Assembly (NCBI GenBank): GCA_009761415.1
Contig: QUOL01000001.1
Coordinates: forward strand, 3,782,001-3,846,000
Length of the DNA stretch: 64,000 nucleotides
DNA from: Sarcomyxa edulis
Taxonomy: Eukaryota; Basidiomycota; Agaricomycetes; Agaricales; Mycenaceae
Reading direction: 5' to 3'
The notes beneath the pieces are model-generated. The model saw only the letters and a list, made by a program, of their open reading frames with translations. It was not told the DNA's origin and did no database searches. The number at the start of each line of letters is the position of its first letter. The stretch's first letter is position 1. Positions 22,937 through 38,700 of the stretch are shown piece after piece. Made by a program: the position numbers and the translations under genes.

Positions 22937-24117
22937 ATGTCGGCTCCCAGCACAACGCTCGCAGGCCCTCCTGGAGAATGCTGTTTCACGGGTGTTAGAC
23001 ATACCGGGACACCTGTAGGGAGTACCATCACCATCTCGGGTCTGAATACATATGTCTCTGAGCCTCCCGGAACAGCGAGGGAAGGGAATGCTAACAAAAA
23101 GATTATCTTATTCTTTTCTGACGTATTTGGGCCCATGTTCCTGAACAATCAGCTCATTCAGGACTACTTCGCCTCCTTGGGTATGTGCCACTCCCGTTTC
23201 TTTCTTTTTCTGTTCTAATCCGGGAGATTACCGTTCAAAAGGGTTCATCGTCCTTGGCCCTGACTATCTATTCGGCGATAGTATTGGACTTCATTGGGGT
23301 ATTGAGCCTGACTTTGACCCGGAAGCTTGGGTTGAAAGACAACGGAAACCGGCCCAGGAAGTGATTCCCAAGTGGATTGAAGCCGTGAAAGAGAAATACG
23401 GTACGTGCCCTGACATCAAGAATAAATCATTTACATCGTAATGACTCCGATGTCTTTAGGCACTGTCGGATCGGGCCTTAAGTATACGGCCGTCGGTTTG
23501 TTGCCCTTGCTATTGAACAATTGCATTCATGTTCCTGACAAGAGTGTTGCAGGATATTGCTTCGGCGCACCTTTCGTACTTGAGCTAGGCGCTTCAGATT
23601 TTCTTTCCGCAGGTCAGTTATCCACTATACCTTCTCACACGTAGATTCATCCTCCACAATTCTAGGTGCCATCGTACATCCCGCCTTCTTGACAGAAGAC
23701 CATTTTGAGAACGTCAAAGGTATCTATCTACCGTAATTTTTTCTGGAGAACATATCTTAAACGGAGTGATGTAGCCCCATTACTTCTCTCTTGTCCAGGT
23801 ATGACCAGCTGATTACAGTATGATACCCAACTTATAAATGGCGTGAAGAAATCGACATAACATTCCCTATTGAGTCCCGTCGACGCGCAGAGGATATTCT
23901 TGTCAAGAATAAGGCCTTCTATCACATCCAAATCTTTTCTGGAGTCGAGCATGGGTTTTCTATCCGAGGCGATCCTGAAATCGAGAATAGCAGTGAGTAT
24001 ATTTTGCTCTCATTCTCCTGGAACAATCGGACTGACTCCTATCGTACGTCAGGGTGGGCTAAAGAGGAATCTGCCAATGGAGTTGCACGGTGGTTCACCA
24101 GATTCGCAAAGATATAA
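22937..24117 (+). CDS. Dienelactone hydrolase family protein, copy 1
   Basis: Alpha/beta hydrolase of the DLH family, which opens lactone or ester substrates with a Cys-Asp-His triad; the real substrate is unknown. Eight exons (22937-23180, 23242-23400, 23460-23495, 23553-23612, 23666-23719, 23775-23798, 23849-23992, 24053-24117) total 786 nt, 261 residues. Conserved blocks are LAGPPGECCFTGVRHTGTPV, IILFFSDVFGPMFLNNQLIQ, FIVLGPDYLFGDSI, YTAVGYCFGAPFVLELG (nucleophile Cys), GAIVHPAFL, APLLLSCPEIDITFP (Asp) and FYHIQIFSGVEHGFSIRGDP (His). WAKEESANGVARWF closes the protein. The start chosen is MSAPSTTLAG, matching copy 2; an in-frame ATG at 22895 would add a hydrophobic 14-residue leader but is not shared by the paralogue. 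Cytosolic location is inferred. Confidence 0.92.
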
Positions 24118-24297
24118 ATCGGTGGAAATTCACATGGTACGTAGGTACGCCAAACTCTGGGTACTCGTCACATGGCTAAACTCATATGCAGTGGTGGGAC
24201 GGTGTTTTTATAGCTCGTCCAATAATAATTATGCTCTCAGACCAACTGGCTGCGTAGATAACGCTTCCTACCAGTTGTGTCCCCACTCGTGCTACCC

Positions 24298-25481
24298 ATG
24301 TCAGCTCCCAGCGCAACGCTCGCAGGCCCTCCTGGAGAATGCTGTTTCACGGGTGTCAAACATACTGGGACGCCTGTAGGAAGTACCATCACCATCTCGG
24401 ATCTGACTACATACGTCTCCGAGCCTCCTGAAACAGCGGGGGAAGGGAATGCGAACAAGAAGATTATCTTATTCTTTTCCGACGTATTTGGGCCCCTGTT
24501 CCTGAACAATCAACTTCTTCAGGATTACTTCGCCTCCTTAGGTATGCGTTACTCTCAGATCTGCTCTTTCTCGTCAAAATCAGGCTGATTGATCTTGCAA
24601 AAGGGTTCATCGTCCTTGGCCCTGACTATTTCTTCGGCGATAGTATGGGATTTCATCGGGGCATTGAGCCTGGTTTTGACGACAAAGCTTGGGTTCAGAG
24701 ACAACGGAAACCGGCCCACGAAGTCATTCCCAAGTGGCTTGAAGCCGTGAAAGAAAAATACGGTCCGTTGCTGTCATCAAGACAGTGTATGATCCCTCCT
24801 CGGCACTGACAATAGTACTCTGTAGGCACTACCGAATCAGGAACCAAGTACACGGCTGTTGGTCCGTAGTCGTAGTGAACAACACTCACATGTATCTCAC
24901 TGACAATACTGTGTTTCAGGATATTGTTTTGGCGCACCTTTCGTACTCGAGCTGGGCGCTTCCGACTTCCTTTCCGCAGGTAAGCCCTCTATTACATTGT
25001 CGTCCATAAATCTAACAACCTCGTGCATCTGTAGGCGCCATAGTCCATCCCGCTTTCTTAGATGAAGCCCATTTTGAGAACGTGAAAGGTATACGTTATA
25101 GCATTCTTCTATAAAATTCGAAGCTCACACGGTATCACCAAGCCCCTCTACTTCTATCTTGTCCAGGTACGCCCAACCGAGCATATGAACCAGACTCAAC
25201 TAATAGTCCCAGCAGAGGTTGACCATACGTTTCCTATCGAGTCGCGTCGACGCGCAGAGGATATCCTTGTGAAGAACAAGGCATTCTACCACATCCAAGT
25301 CTTCTCTGGCGTCGCGCATGGGTTCTCTGTTCGTGGCGATCCTGCGATCGAGAACACCAGTTAGTGTATTTTGCTCTCATTATCCTGAGACAATCGCACT
25401 GACCAACACCGTTCGTCAGGGTGGGCTAAAGAGGAATCTGCCAATGGAGTTGCACGGTGGTTTACTAGGTTCACTAAATAA
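24298..25481 (+). CDS. Dienelactone hydrolase family protein, copy 2
   Basis: Paralogue of the gene at 22937-24117, 261 residues from eight exons (24298-24541, 24604-24762, 24826-24861, 24920-24979, 25035-25088, 25143-25166, 25213-25359, 25420-25481; 786 nt). The triad blocks are intact: GYCFGAPFVLELGASDF, CPAEVDHTFPIESRRRAE and VFSGVAHGFSVRGDP. Differences cluster in the middle (DYFFGDSMGFHRGIEPGFDD against DYLFGDSIGLHWGIEPDFDP) and at the C-terminal end (RFTK against RFAKI). Two donors read GTCCGT (24763 and 24862), unusual but still GT. Both copies look functional, so dosage or slight substrate divergence is possible; neither can be told here. Confidence 0.92.
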
Positions 25482-25726
25482 GTGCCACACGCATCGATGT
25501 TCTTGAGCTTAGTCCTGGACCACGGTGCGAGATACTAACTAAGCATTATCAATACGTTATGAACTCGAAGTGTACTTGTAGGAACAGTATCTGAACTTTG
25601 TGCTTTCCTGAACCTCATGCATATCTCCCAGGCGATCGTGGTGGCTGTCTGATTGAGCACCGCGAGACTAAAATCACTATGGAATGGGTATACTAGAAAT
25701 CACGATTACTTCCACCCTATGATCTT

Positions 25727-29527
<3,801 letters not shown>

Positions 29528-30342
29528 ATGACCATGCTCTCATGCAAACTCTCGTCCTCTTCATCCCGCAGCGACCACAACATGCAAGCCGACCAAGCCC
29601 TCCTAAACGCCCTCCCACCCCCAAACAGACCGCACACCCTAACCGCCGTCTGCCCCCGCCCAATCCCAAACTCCTACTGGGCCACCCCCCTCCTCCTCGC
29701 CTGCGAATACCCCTGGACCCCCAAAAACCCCTACAAACCCAAACTCGACGCCCTCCTCCGCGCGGGTGTGAGGACGTTCATTGATTTGACGGAGTGTGGT
29801 GAGTTGTCGCCGTATGCGAAGGAGTTGAGCGCGAGGGCGGGGGTGTGTGGGGTTGAGGTGGGTGATATTGAGTATCATCGGTTTCCGATTAGGGATAGGT
29901 CGTTGCCGGAGTCGGTGGATTATATGTATGGGGTTATGCATGTGCTGAGAGAGAATGAGAGGAGGGGGAGGATTAGTGCTGTGCATTGTCGGGGTGGGAT
30001 TGGCCGGTGAGTCTCCTCTATCCCATTTGTTCGCTCTCCGTTCTGACTCATTTCATTTCGTTGCGTTGCAGGACGGGGATGGTCGTAGGATGTTGGCTGG
30101 TGGAGAGCGGGGTCGCCAAGGACGGCAAGGCGGCGCTAGAGACCATCGCCCGAGAATGGCGGACCGTAGAGAAGTGCAACCGGTTTCCGCACAGCCCAGA
30201 GACTGGCCCACAGTTTGAGTTTGTCCTGAATTTCCAGAGAGAACCAGTACGTTCACGTTCGCTGTTCCTCACTGTTTAGCTCTTTTGTTTCTTCGTCCGC
30301 CTTCTCACACGTCTTCAACCCCTGCAGCAGGCGTGTCATTGA
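29528..30342 (+). CDS. Protein tyrosine / dual-specificity phosphatase-like protein
   Basis: Cysteine-based phosphatase. Exons 29528-30006 and 30072-30246 and a tiny last exon ending at 30342 give about 221 residues. The N-terminal part has RPIPNSYWATPLLLACEYPW, then LLRAGVRTFIDLTECGELSP and IEYHRFPIRDRSLPESVDYM (general-acid region). The P-loop is AVHCRGGIGRTGMVVGCWLV, a perfect HCxxGxxR, with the intron splitting it after the second-last glycine. The C-terminal piece has EWRTVEKCNRFPHSPETGPQ. This layout resembles fungal and bacterial DSP-like phosphatases of about 200-250 residues; the substrate is unknown. The coding sequence changes abruptly from C-rich to G-rich at about 29760 without loss of frame. 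Confidence 0.85.
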
Positions 30343-31073
30343 ACCCGCATGCACGCTCTAGTTTCCCACAAATACTTAGCGCCCTTTCGTACGTCCAACT
30401 TCTCGGATCGCCCTCCCCACCGACACCGACTGCGACTGGACGGATCCCGTTATATCATCACCTTCCAAGCACATTATACCTCACCCCATTCCATATCAAT
30501 ATTTCCGGACAGCTACTCGAACTATCACTATCACTATCATTTCTCGGATGTCTACCAATGTCACGGTCCGTCCGAGGACGTTTATCATTTAGATGAATTG
30601 ATTGTTTTTCCTTTTTCCTTTTTCCTTCTCCCTTTTCCTGTTACTCGGGTCTCACTCACTCTCTCACTCTTCTGAAGTACTCATAGTTACTTACTCGTGT
30701 ATCATATACTTATTATCTCAGGTTTACCACTGGCCAGTTGGGATAGGGCTTTTACTAGGAAGCCGTATGTATCTGTAGCTTTGACTGGGATGCTGGTCGT
30801 ACCCCTCGTCACTTTTCAATTTAGTTATCATGGACAGTTTGACTTTTTTGGGAAAGCTTCGCTTGATGTATACATCATGATGGTCTTCCAGTTTCTGCTT
30901 CACGTTCGCTCGTGGCCCGAGCCCCCGATACTTACGCGATAGTCTGTTTGGCATCAGCAGGGCACGACAACAACGCCTAGGACATCATAGGGGCTTCCAA
31001 TTGACGTTCAAAGTCCCGACTTGAAGTAATCTGACATTTTACATATGTAATCGATACACCGTCCAGTGACTCT
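30343..31073. other. Convergent intergenic region
   Basis: About 730 bp between the 3' ends of the phosphatase and PEBP genes. Pyrimidine-rich tracts (for example tttttcctttttccttctccc near 30605-30632) fit 3' UTR sequence. No gene was recognised. Confidence 0.4.
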
Positions 31074-31854
31074 CTATTGCGATTTGACTAGGAAGAAATT
31101 AGCCCCGACGAGCTTCAGACCGTATTTCTCTCCAAACTTCACAGCGTTCCAACTACGTCTTTCTTCCAGTGCTTCTCCGTACTCGGGAGCTCCAGCTGGG
31201 ATTGATAAGGGTGTGGAAGGGGGTTCTTGGAATAGAAGGAATACTGCATGTACATCAATTAGAAGAGATTAGACAGATGAATTGGTTTACAGATATTGAA
31301 GTCGAGACAAACCGTATCGGTGAAACCCGCTTCCCGGAGGAGGACCAGGTGGACGATAGTGTGTGGTGGAGTTCTTGGTCTTCACAGCTGTGAAACCGGA
31401 CGCGCTCTCCAGTGGTAATTTCAAGCCAGTGATCTAAGGCAGCATACCAAACGTCAATATAGCGAATAGTTTCGGATCCCAGAGACTAGATTATATATTT
31501 AGTTCGTGGAACAAAACTCACAACCCAATGCCTAAACTCCCCATACTTCGGATCCGCCCTAGAAGGCGCGTCGGGATCAGACATCACGAGGGTGTAAGTC
31601 ACGTCCGCAATCGCGCTCCCGCTCAATAGCTCCCCAGTAGCAGAGTCTGCAACGGCTATGGGGGAGAAACTTATCGAGGGTTCGTCCATCGTGTCTTCCC
31701 TTGTAAGCTCGTTCCCTAGAAGGGCTTCCTTCCCGTTTGGCCATGTGATGGACAAGAGAGTGGAAGGTGAGAATGTTGCGGGGATAACGTCTGGGATTAT
31801 TTGATCGCGTTTGAGGGCGGTGGTTATCGAGGAGAGGGGGTCGAGGAGGGGCAT
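31074..31854 (-). CDS. PEBP-family protein (Tfs1-like)
   Basis: Phosphatidylethanolamine-binding proteins bind anionic ligands and act as inhibitors; yeast Tfs1 inhibits carboxypeptidase Y. Three exons read MPLLDPLSSITTALKRDQII, PDVIPATFSPSTLLSITWPN, YTLVMSDPDAPSRADPKYGE (DPDxP ligand motif), FRHWV, joined to ITGLKLPLESASGFTAVKTK, HYRPPGPPPGSGFHRY (GxHR motif) and VFLLFQEPP, ending GANFFLVKSQ. Both ligand-site motifs are complete. The start is taken at 31854, which matches Tfs1-like proteins. An in-frame ATG at 32010 would add 52 residues rich in Arg (RSFRTIRRPGIRFSGRVW), possibly an organelle leader or untranslated leader. No signal peptide is present. Confidence 0.88.
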
Positions 31855-32717
31855 ACTCGATGAGCGTCGATTTGGCAGAACGAAAGGAGTTGGAGTAAGT
31901 TTCTGACGATTCAAGTCATCCATAATCCAGACCCGGCCCGAAAAACGGATACCGGGACGCCGTATCGTTCGAAATGACCGTTTGCAAGCCATAGGAATGA
32001 GACGATTCATTTTGGTGCGTGAGAGTCGAGCTGAAATGTCGAAACCAACCTATGAGAAAGTGGTATGGTTGAGTGGCACATTAGCTAATAGTTGAGTATA
32101 CCGAGAGATCAACGCGTCTTCGATGCTCTTCAATGAGATCCGAGTCTTGGGCGAACACCATTTCATTCGAACAACGAAGATAGGTCAACACCCATATTGG
32201 TTTATATACGTGATTTTGGGATTTTAAATGACAACAATGTCCTGAAGAGCATAGACGCGATTGTGTGGAATCGCGCCGTAGTACACAGACAACAGGAGGT
32301 TTGAGGCGAAAAAAAAGCGAAGCAAAAAAGCACAACGAAAACAGCAAAGCCAAAGCGAAGAAAAATAAAAGCAGATTGATAGCTAGCTGCAGAACAGAAC
32401 ACGAGATCGAAAAATTGGAGGGGGAAGTGGGGAAAAAGCAGGGGACCAAGAAATATTTCAATTTCAATTCGTGAGTAGAGACGTGATGCGAGGCCGAGGC
32501 GAAGTCTAAACCTCGTTTCATGACTTGTCGTTGATCGTGGAGGATACCGAATAAGAAACTATGGCGAGTCGTGAATAGGCGACGTGAGGATCGTGAACAA
32601 GATGATGGTGGATAGCGATGAATTGGTCGTGCAGGGGTTCGTGGACGATTGCGTTGGAGAAGTGGATAGCATGGAGAAGCATAGCATGGATTCTGTTCTG
32701 GGAAGGAAGACAACAAC
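31855..32717. other. Intergenic / upstream of the PEBP gene
   Basis: Includes the alternative 52-codon N-terminal extension of the PEBP gene up to 32010. The A-rich stretch at about 32300-32375 (aaaaaaaagcgaagcaaaaaa-like) is notable on the + strand. No separate gene was recognised. Confidence 0.35.
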
Positions 32718-35700
32718 TCATACTCGGATGGGTTTCTGGGTGGTACTACCAGGAGCCGGACGAGCAGGTGTAGGTCTTCCGCGGGGACGCGGACGGTTGA
32801 TTCGAAGAGACTCTCCGGGACTAGCGATTCCAAAAGAAATCAGAATCAAAATCAGAACAAGAAACAACAAAACAAAAAAGGTGAGGGTACTCACGTCGCC
32901 AACGATCCATACCCTATATTCTCCTTCCCTTCCGTCGACGATTTTGCTGTCCCTGTACTCCTCTTGGACCATCCAAGGTTCGTCCGTCTCGCATTCGATC
33001 CTACCCGCGGCCTTGCTGCCCCGAACACACTCATACTCTCGCGCTTCGGCTCGACTTCGACTACCAATGGTGAGAACGGTTTTAGAGCGTCGAGGCTCGG
33101 AGCGGGAGACATGATGTTATGGTTATGCTTCTGCACGACGGGCTGGAGGACTGTTGCGAGAGGGGTAGGGGAGGGGGCAGGGCTAGCCTCCGATGGCAGT
33201 TGTTGTTGTAAATCCTGCTTGACCTTGATCCTACGAGGGTCGGGATAAGGCGATGGTCTTGACTGCGTGCGTGAACGCATACGACGAGGACGCAATTCGG
33301 AGGGGAGAGGACCGTAGGTCTGGACGGATTGTTCTAGGAGAGCTTGCATTGCCGCTGGTTGTCTGGGAGGCTGGAAGGCTTTATGAGGGGAGACGTGTCA
33401 ATGATTATTTCAGGAGTAAGGAGGTGTATGGTAGGGAAACTCACATTGCAAAGCAAATATAGAGAAAGCTGTATCGGCCCACTTACGGTGACTCTCATCG
33501 ACGGCGGTGTTGGCTTCATCTCGAAGAGCATAGTATTTGCGCAGAGCGACAATACCGCGCTCGTCGTCCCATATCGAGTTGGCAGACGGAGAACCGTATG
33601 AGGGCTCTTCGGGTTCTACGATGAAGACTGCCTGGCGGACGGTCGGAGTATTCTTTCTCGACGACGATGATCCCGGTCGGGCAGGAGATGACGAACTGGA
33701 ATCGGAACTGCCACTGGAAGATACCGACATCTCCTCCTGTATGGTCTCATAAACGGAAGACCTCGAAGCACGAGCATGAGAGAACCGACGACGGTGCCCA
33801 TGTCCCCGTGCCCTTGCCCGAGCCATTGCACGCGAGTTGTGAGTCGCTGTTACTGGATGAGTTGCGTTGGACAGGATCATATTGAGATGCGATAGATCGA
33901 TGCTGGATTGAGAACCTCCTGAGATGGACGAGCCATCGGAGGACGAGAGAGGGGGAGTTTCACCGCCTGAACTGGAGGATGTGCATGTGCTAGATCGCGA
34001 TCGTGCAGGAGGACCGGGACGGGAGAATACTGGGACTGGACGAACTGTAGAGAACAATGAGTATGAGTACGAGCTGAAACGGTAGAGAATAATGGACTCA
34101 CTCGACGTAGAGAGGAGATCTTCTCCATCTGCGATAAGACAACTGTCTTCCAGACTTTGTCGTTGTAAGAGTCCTCGTTGAGCCTTGATCATGCGTTCTC
34201 CACCAAATTTGTATGACGATGTAGAAGCGATGGAGGGTTTCTCGATTATCCGGGCTTTGTTGGGAGAGTCCTGGTATGGTTCCTCGTATTTATTGCCACC
34301 CCGGAACGTGGTATGCTTCCGCTTTTCAATTCGAACACAAGGTGACGCTTCGATCATTGAACCGACAGAGCGACGACGGACGTGTCCTCCACCGAGCATC
34401 TGGAGGTTATGTTAATTACGGTACACGATGAGAAACAAATGCTGCTTACACTGATCATGGTGTCGTCTTCCTTCATGGGACTGTGGATACTATTGTCGCT
34501 GAGCGATGACAAAGGCCGGAAATGATTAGGCGGTAAGAGATGACTTTGCGGTGCGCGTGAATAGTCATAGCCAAACACTGAATCAGACGACGTTGAGGAC
34601 AGGCGTCCAGTCTGATCGAATAGTGAGTCTTCCACCGACGACCTACGTTCTTCATCAAGAATTGAATCGAAGGACGGGCGATTGGGCGATCGTTCCTCTC
34701 GGGAACTCTCAGGAGGTGACGCAGAAATAGAAGACAAGGGGAAACCTTGATTCTCACTGGTATCAAACATCTTGTCTCCGATTCCAGGACGGCCAAGGCG
34801 CATTGCAGAGAAATCACTCATGACAGAATCCACAGACGCGTCTTGACGATGTCTGGCCCATGCTGCACGACCACCATTAGCTCCGAACATGGCATAGGAG
34901 TGTGCTACAGAGCTGCCACTGCTGTTGGAATCGTTTCGTCGGTGAGTTCCCATGCTGCGATTATACAAGCTGATGGGAGGGGCTTGGGATACGACGGACA
35001 TATTTGATTCGTGACGGCGATGACCACGGCTGTATGGACGTATAGCTGTTGGAAGAGGAGCATGGAAATAGAAGCTCGATGCGTCGCTGTCAACACGTCT
35101 ACGCCTCGGTGCACGATCCAAGAAGGAGAAGGTATCATCGACCGACATCGACATCGACATAGATAGATTCTCAGACGATGGCCTCTCTTGCAGACTAGGC
35201 AGACCGTAGTCGAATGGATCGATTGAACCAGAATCGATGACTCTTCCATATGAGGATACCGAGGCAATACTGAACAAGGATTCGTGCTTTGCATGAGATA
35301 CACGAGGCGCAGCGCCTACTGGAGAGTAGAAAGCAGGGCGACCGTTGCCAAACTCGAATCCGCGTCTGACCTCTTCAAACGACTCGAACCCTGCAAAACT
35401 CAATCCAGAGGATTGTCTAGAGTGTGCTCGGGCTTGAAGGTTGGCCGAGATCCTAGCGAAGTTTCTTGCTTGCCGCTTGGAACTGGAGTCAGAATCGAGT
35501 CGAACGCGAGGTGCTGGTATATCGGAAGCTTTGGCGAAGATCGAATCTAGTACCGAGTCATCCTCTTCCATCATAGACGACATAGACAAGGAACGACAAT
35601 GTGACGGCGGAGGGATGATGTCGGACAACGTCAGAGGTTTCGAGATGTCAGAGTCTGAGGCAGGTGATTGTGCTGGAGGCTTCCCTCCAAATTTGAAATC

Positions 35701-38700
35701 CTTGTTCAGTTTACCGTCTGATGGTCGGGAACCCATAGAGGACATGCTCCTCGATGCGCGAGGGGAATCAATCTCCATGAGGACCTGATCTCGGTAATTC
35801 TCGATGCTCGCTAGGCTATCAGATCCTGGAAGAAGAGTTGGTTCCTTGGCATGAATGATTTGGGAAGCAGAATAGCTTTCGAAACCAGAGGAAGATCCAG
35901 ATCCATTTTCAGAGTGATCGAAATGGAGTATGATAGGGTCCTGTGTATCACTAAAGCTCGAGACGGGCTCTACATCGGAGCTACACTGCGAACCGTCACC
36001 AATATAAGTTCGGAGGGAGGTAGGCAACTTCGGGACAGGCGGTATGTCGACATGGAGCAGACCATCGCTCAGAAGCCCGTCAAAGCCGTGATGAAGATCG
36101 ATCTTGGCTGGAGTACGGAATGCATTCTCCAGTTGTTCGACAAAGCTTCGACGGTCTGATGCTCCGGATTCATTGAGTTTCTTGAGCTCGCCAGTAAAAT
36201 CGAACGACTTCTTGGTGTCGTCCTCCGATGAACTACCACCTTCGTCTATATCGGCATGGTTGGCTTCCTCGTCGATGAGCTGAGCACGGAAAACAGGCAA
36301 TTCGAGGACAGGCGCAGCAGGAGGCGAGACTGGAAGAGGTAGCATGGGTGGTAAGCCGGGGGAAGGAAGAGGTGAGTCTGGACGGAAAGAAAGCGTGTCA
36401 TCGACGGATCGAATCGATCCTTCATCCGAATTACCTGATAAGATGACTTGCAACTCGTCTGGAATATCGGAATCAGGATCATCCACATCTACTTCCTGGT
36501 GGTTGTAACCAGAAGAACTGCCCATGGTCCCGGACAAACCAAGAACGCGCTTAGCCTCAGGAGGAATTGGCATACTGGTGCTCTCGTTGTCTCTGTGCGA
36601 ATTGCTGTACGTATTCTGAAGGTCGACTGGTACGAGAGACGATCGCTTCCTAGTATGTCCACGAGCCTTCTTGAACACAGGCGACCCGTTCATATCATCC
36701 AGAGAGCCCGCCGAGCCAGATCTCGACGACGACCGTGAGCCGCCAAAGGTTAGAGACGACGGTGCACGGACTGTACCGTAATCGTCAGGAGAACCTGAAG
36801 ATGCTGGCGATCCCGAATAACGCAAAGTAGCGATAGCGGTGCGAGACTTGGCGGGCCGTAAAGGCTGAAATACGGGTGAAGGGTCTGCTGCGGGGCTTGG
36901 CGTCATGGAAGGCTTATGTTTCAAACGGAATTTCGGCGGCGTGAGCGTGGTCGAGACGGACTTCGGTGGAGGCCTTGGAGATACATCCTTGACAGGTGAA
37001 AGCCCGCTGTTCAATTTGGACCATGATGCTATTTGCTGTCCGATGACATTCTCTATAGCGGTAGCAGATGATACTGATTTGCGAGACTCGGCGTATGGTC
37101 GTAGAGAGCTGATCGACGTCGTGCTGGCGCGAAGTCCTTTCTTAACAGGACTCTCTGAGGGCGGTAGCGTCTTCTTCTTCGTGATGTTCGCCGATTGCGC
37201 CGCGCTAGAACCAGGCAGTCTGTCGTTCGAAAGAGGGGATGGTCTGAACGGCGAGATATCAGGTGTGCCCGGGGTGGCCTCGAGGTCAAGTCGATTGATG
37301 AGAAGAGCGAGATCATTGGTGGCGGCATCCAGAATGGATATAACGCCTATTCAATACAGATTAGATTAGATAGACTTCGTGTAAATGTGAAAAATATAAC
37401 AAATACCTTCACCGTCTTCCTCATACATTCCTTTGGGTCGACTCTTACCAAGCAACTGCTCAGACATCGGTCTCGGACGCGCCTTCTTCAAAGGCGTTGC
37501 GAGCGAAGCGTCAGGATCGCCATGACCGTCCGAAGTAGCCTCTTCCACGGTCAAAAGTGGATATTCGGTAGGTCGAATCGGGCTATTCAAGTTGGTCTGC
37601 ATCTGCTGAGCATCAGGGAATACCTCAGACAGGGGCGTTCTCCTTCGACCTTCAGATGTCCTACGACTTTCCTTCACGCCGTTCTTTCCTTCCAAATCCG
37701 CTCTGGCTTCTTCCCTTCTCGCCGCTCGTTCTTTCCGCCTCGTTTCTTTGACGGTCTCTAGACATTCCTCGTCCCATTTGACGCTCGCCGTCGAACCTCC
37801 ACTAGCAGAGGAAGCCCTTGACCCACTCGATGCAGTAGATATAGGCCTGAGAGACGATGCGGTCGAGATCGTCGATCCTGCACGTCCTCTTCCAAGAATC
37901 GTGGTGGACTCCACCGATAAGCGGTTGTTGTTGGCACCGCTGACGGGTGGATGTGAAGTTCCCAATACCATGGACGATGCTGTGGACCCGCTCCTGATCC
38001 TCATCGAAGAAGGAAGTCCCATTCCAAGGATGCTGAGTTTCTTCTTACCAAGCGTCTGCGTCTGCGTTTCGGTCCTGCGAGCCTCGGGAGATGCGGTCAG
38101 CGCGCCGACTTCGAAGCTGCTAGTCGACGCTCTGACAGTTTGAGCCTTCTCCTTCTCCTTCGTCTCCTTTTTCTTTTTCTTCTTCTTTCCGTCTTCCGGT
38201 GCCTTCTCCTTCTCGGCACCCTTCTTCTTCACACCACTCTTCTCCCTGACCGAATCCTTGTGCTTCTCCACTTTAGGCTTCTCCTTCGGTTCAGGCTTCG
38301 TAGGAGGCATACCCTCCTCATTCCGGAGCTGAGCCCAACTCCCAATCCGAGCTAACGACCGTACAGACCGCATCGCCCGAATAGCGATTGAGCCTTGGTT
38401 TCCATCCGGACGATTCGTCGGTGGAGCGAGCAAGCCACCAGCTGTAGGCGTGCCAGATCGCGTGTAGGTGACTGGAGACTCGGCGCGAGGTTGAGTCTCC
38501 AACGCACGAAGCATCTGGGCATTTGATACAGTACCATATGCGGTGGGAGGGGGAGCTGCTTGTGAATGTGGATTGAGAAGGATACGAGAGTCGAATGAGT
38601 TGAAGCGTGTTCGAGACTGAGGTTCCTCGATCGGGATAGGGTTGGATATGATTAGAGGACCAGGAGCTATATTCGATAGATTTCGAGTTAGTGAGTCTCA

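Larger units (their letters stand above)
22767..25481 (+). repeat. Tandem gene duplication, about 1.36 kb unit including promoter
   Basis: The segment from about 22767 (acacggtacgtaggtatgcc) to 24117 is repeated from about 24127 (acatggtacgtaggtacgcc) to 25481. Similarity covers about 170 bp of upstream DNA, all eight exons and all intron positions. The upstream blocks share ggtacgtagg, the gggtactcgtc string, a downstream atatgcagtg and ccaataataa. The two genes are therefore products of one unequal exchange that carried the promoter along. Confidence 0.88.
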
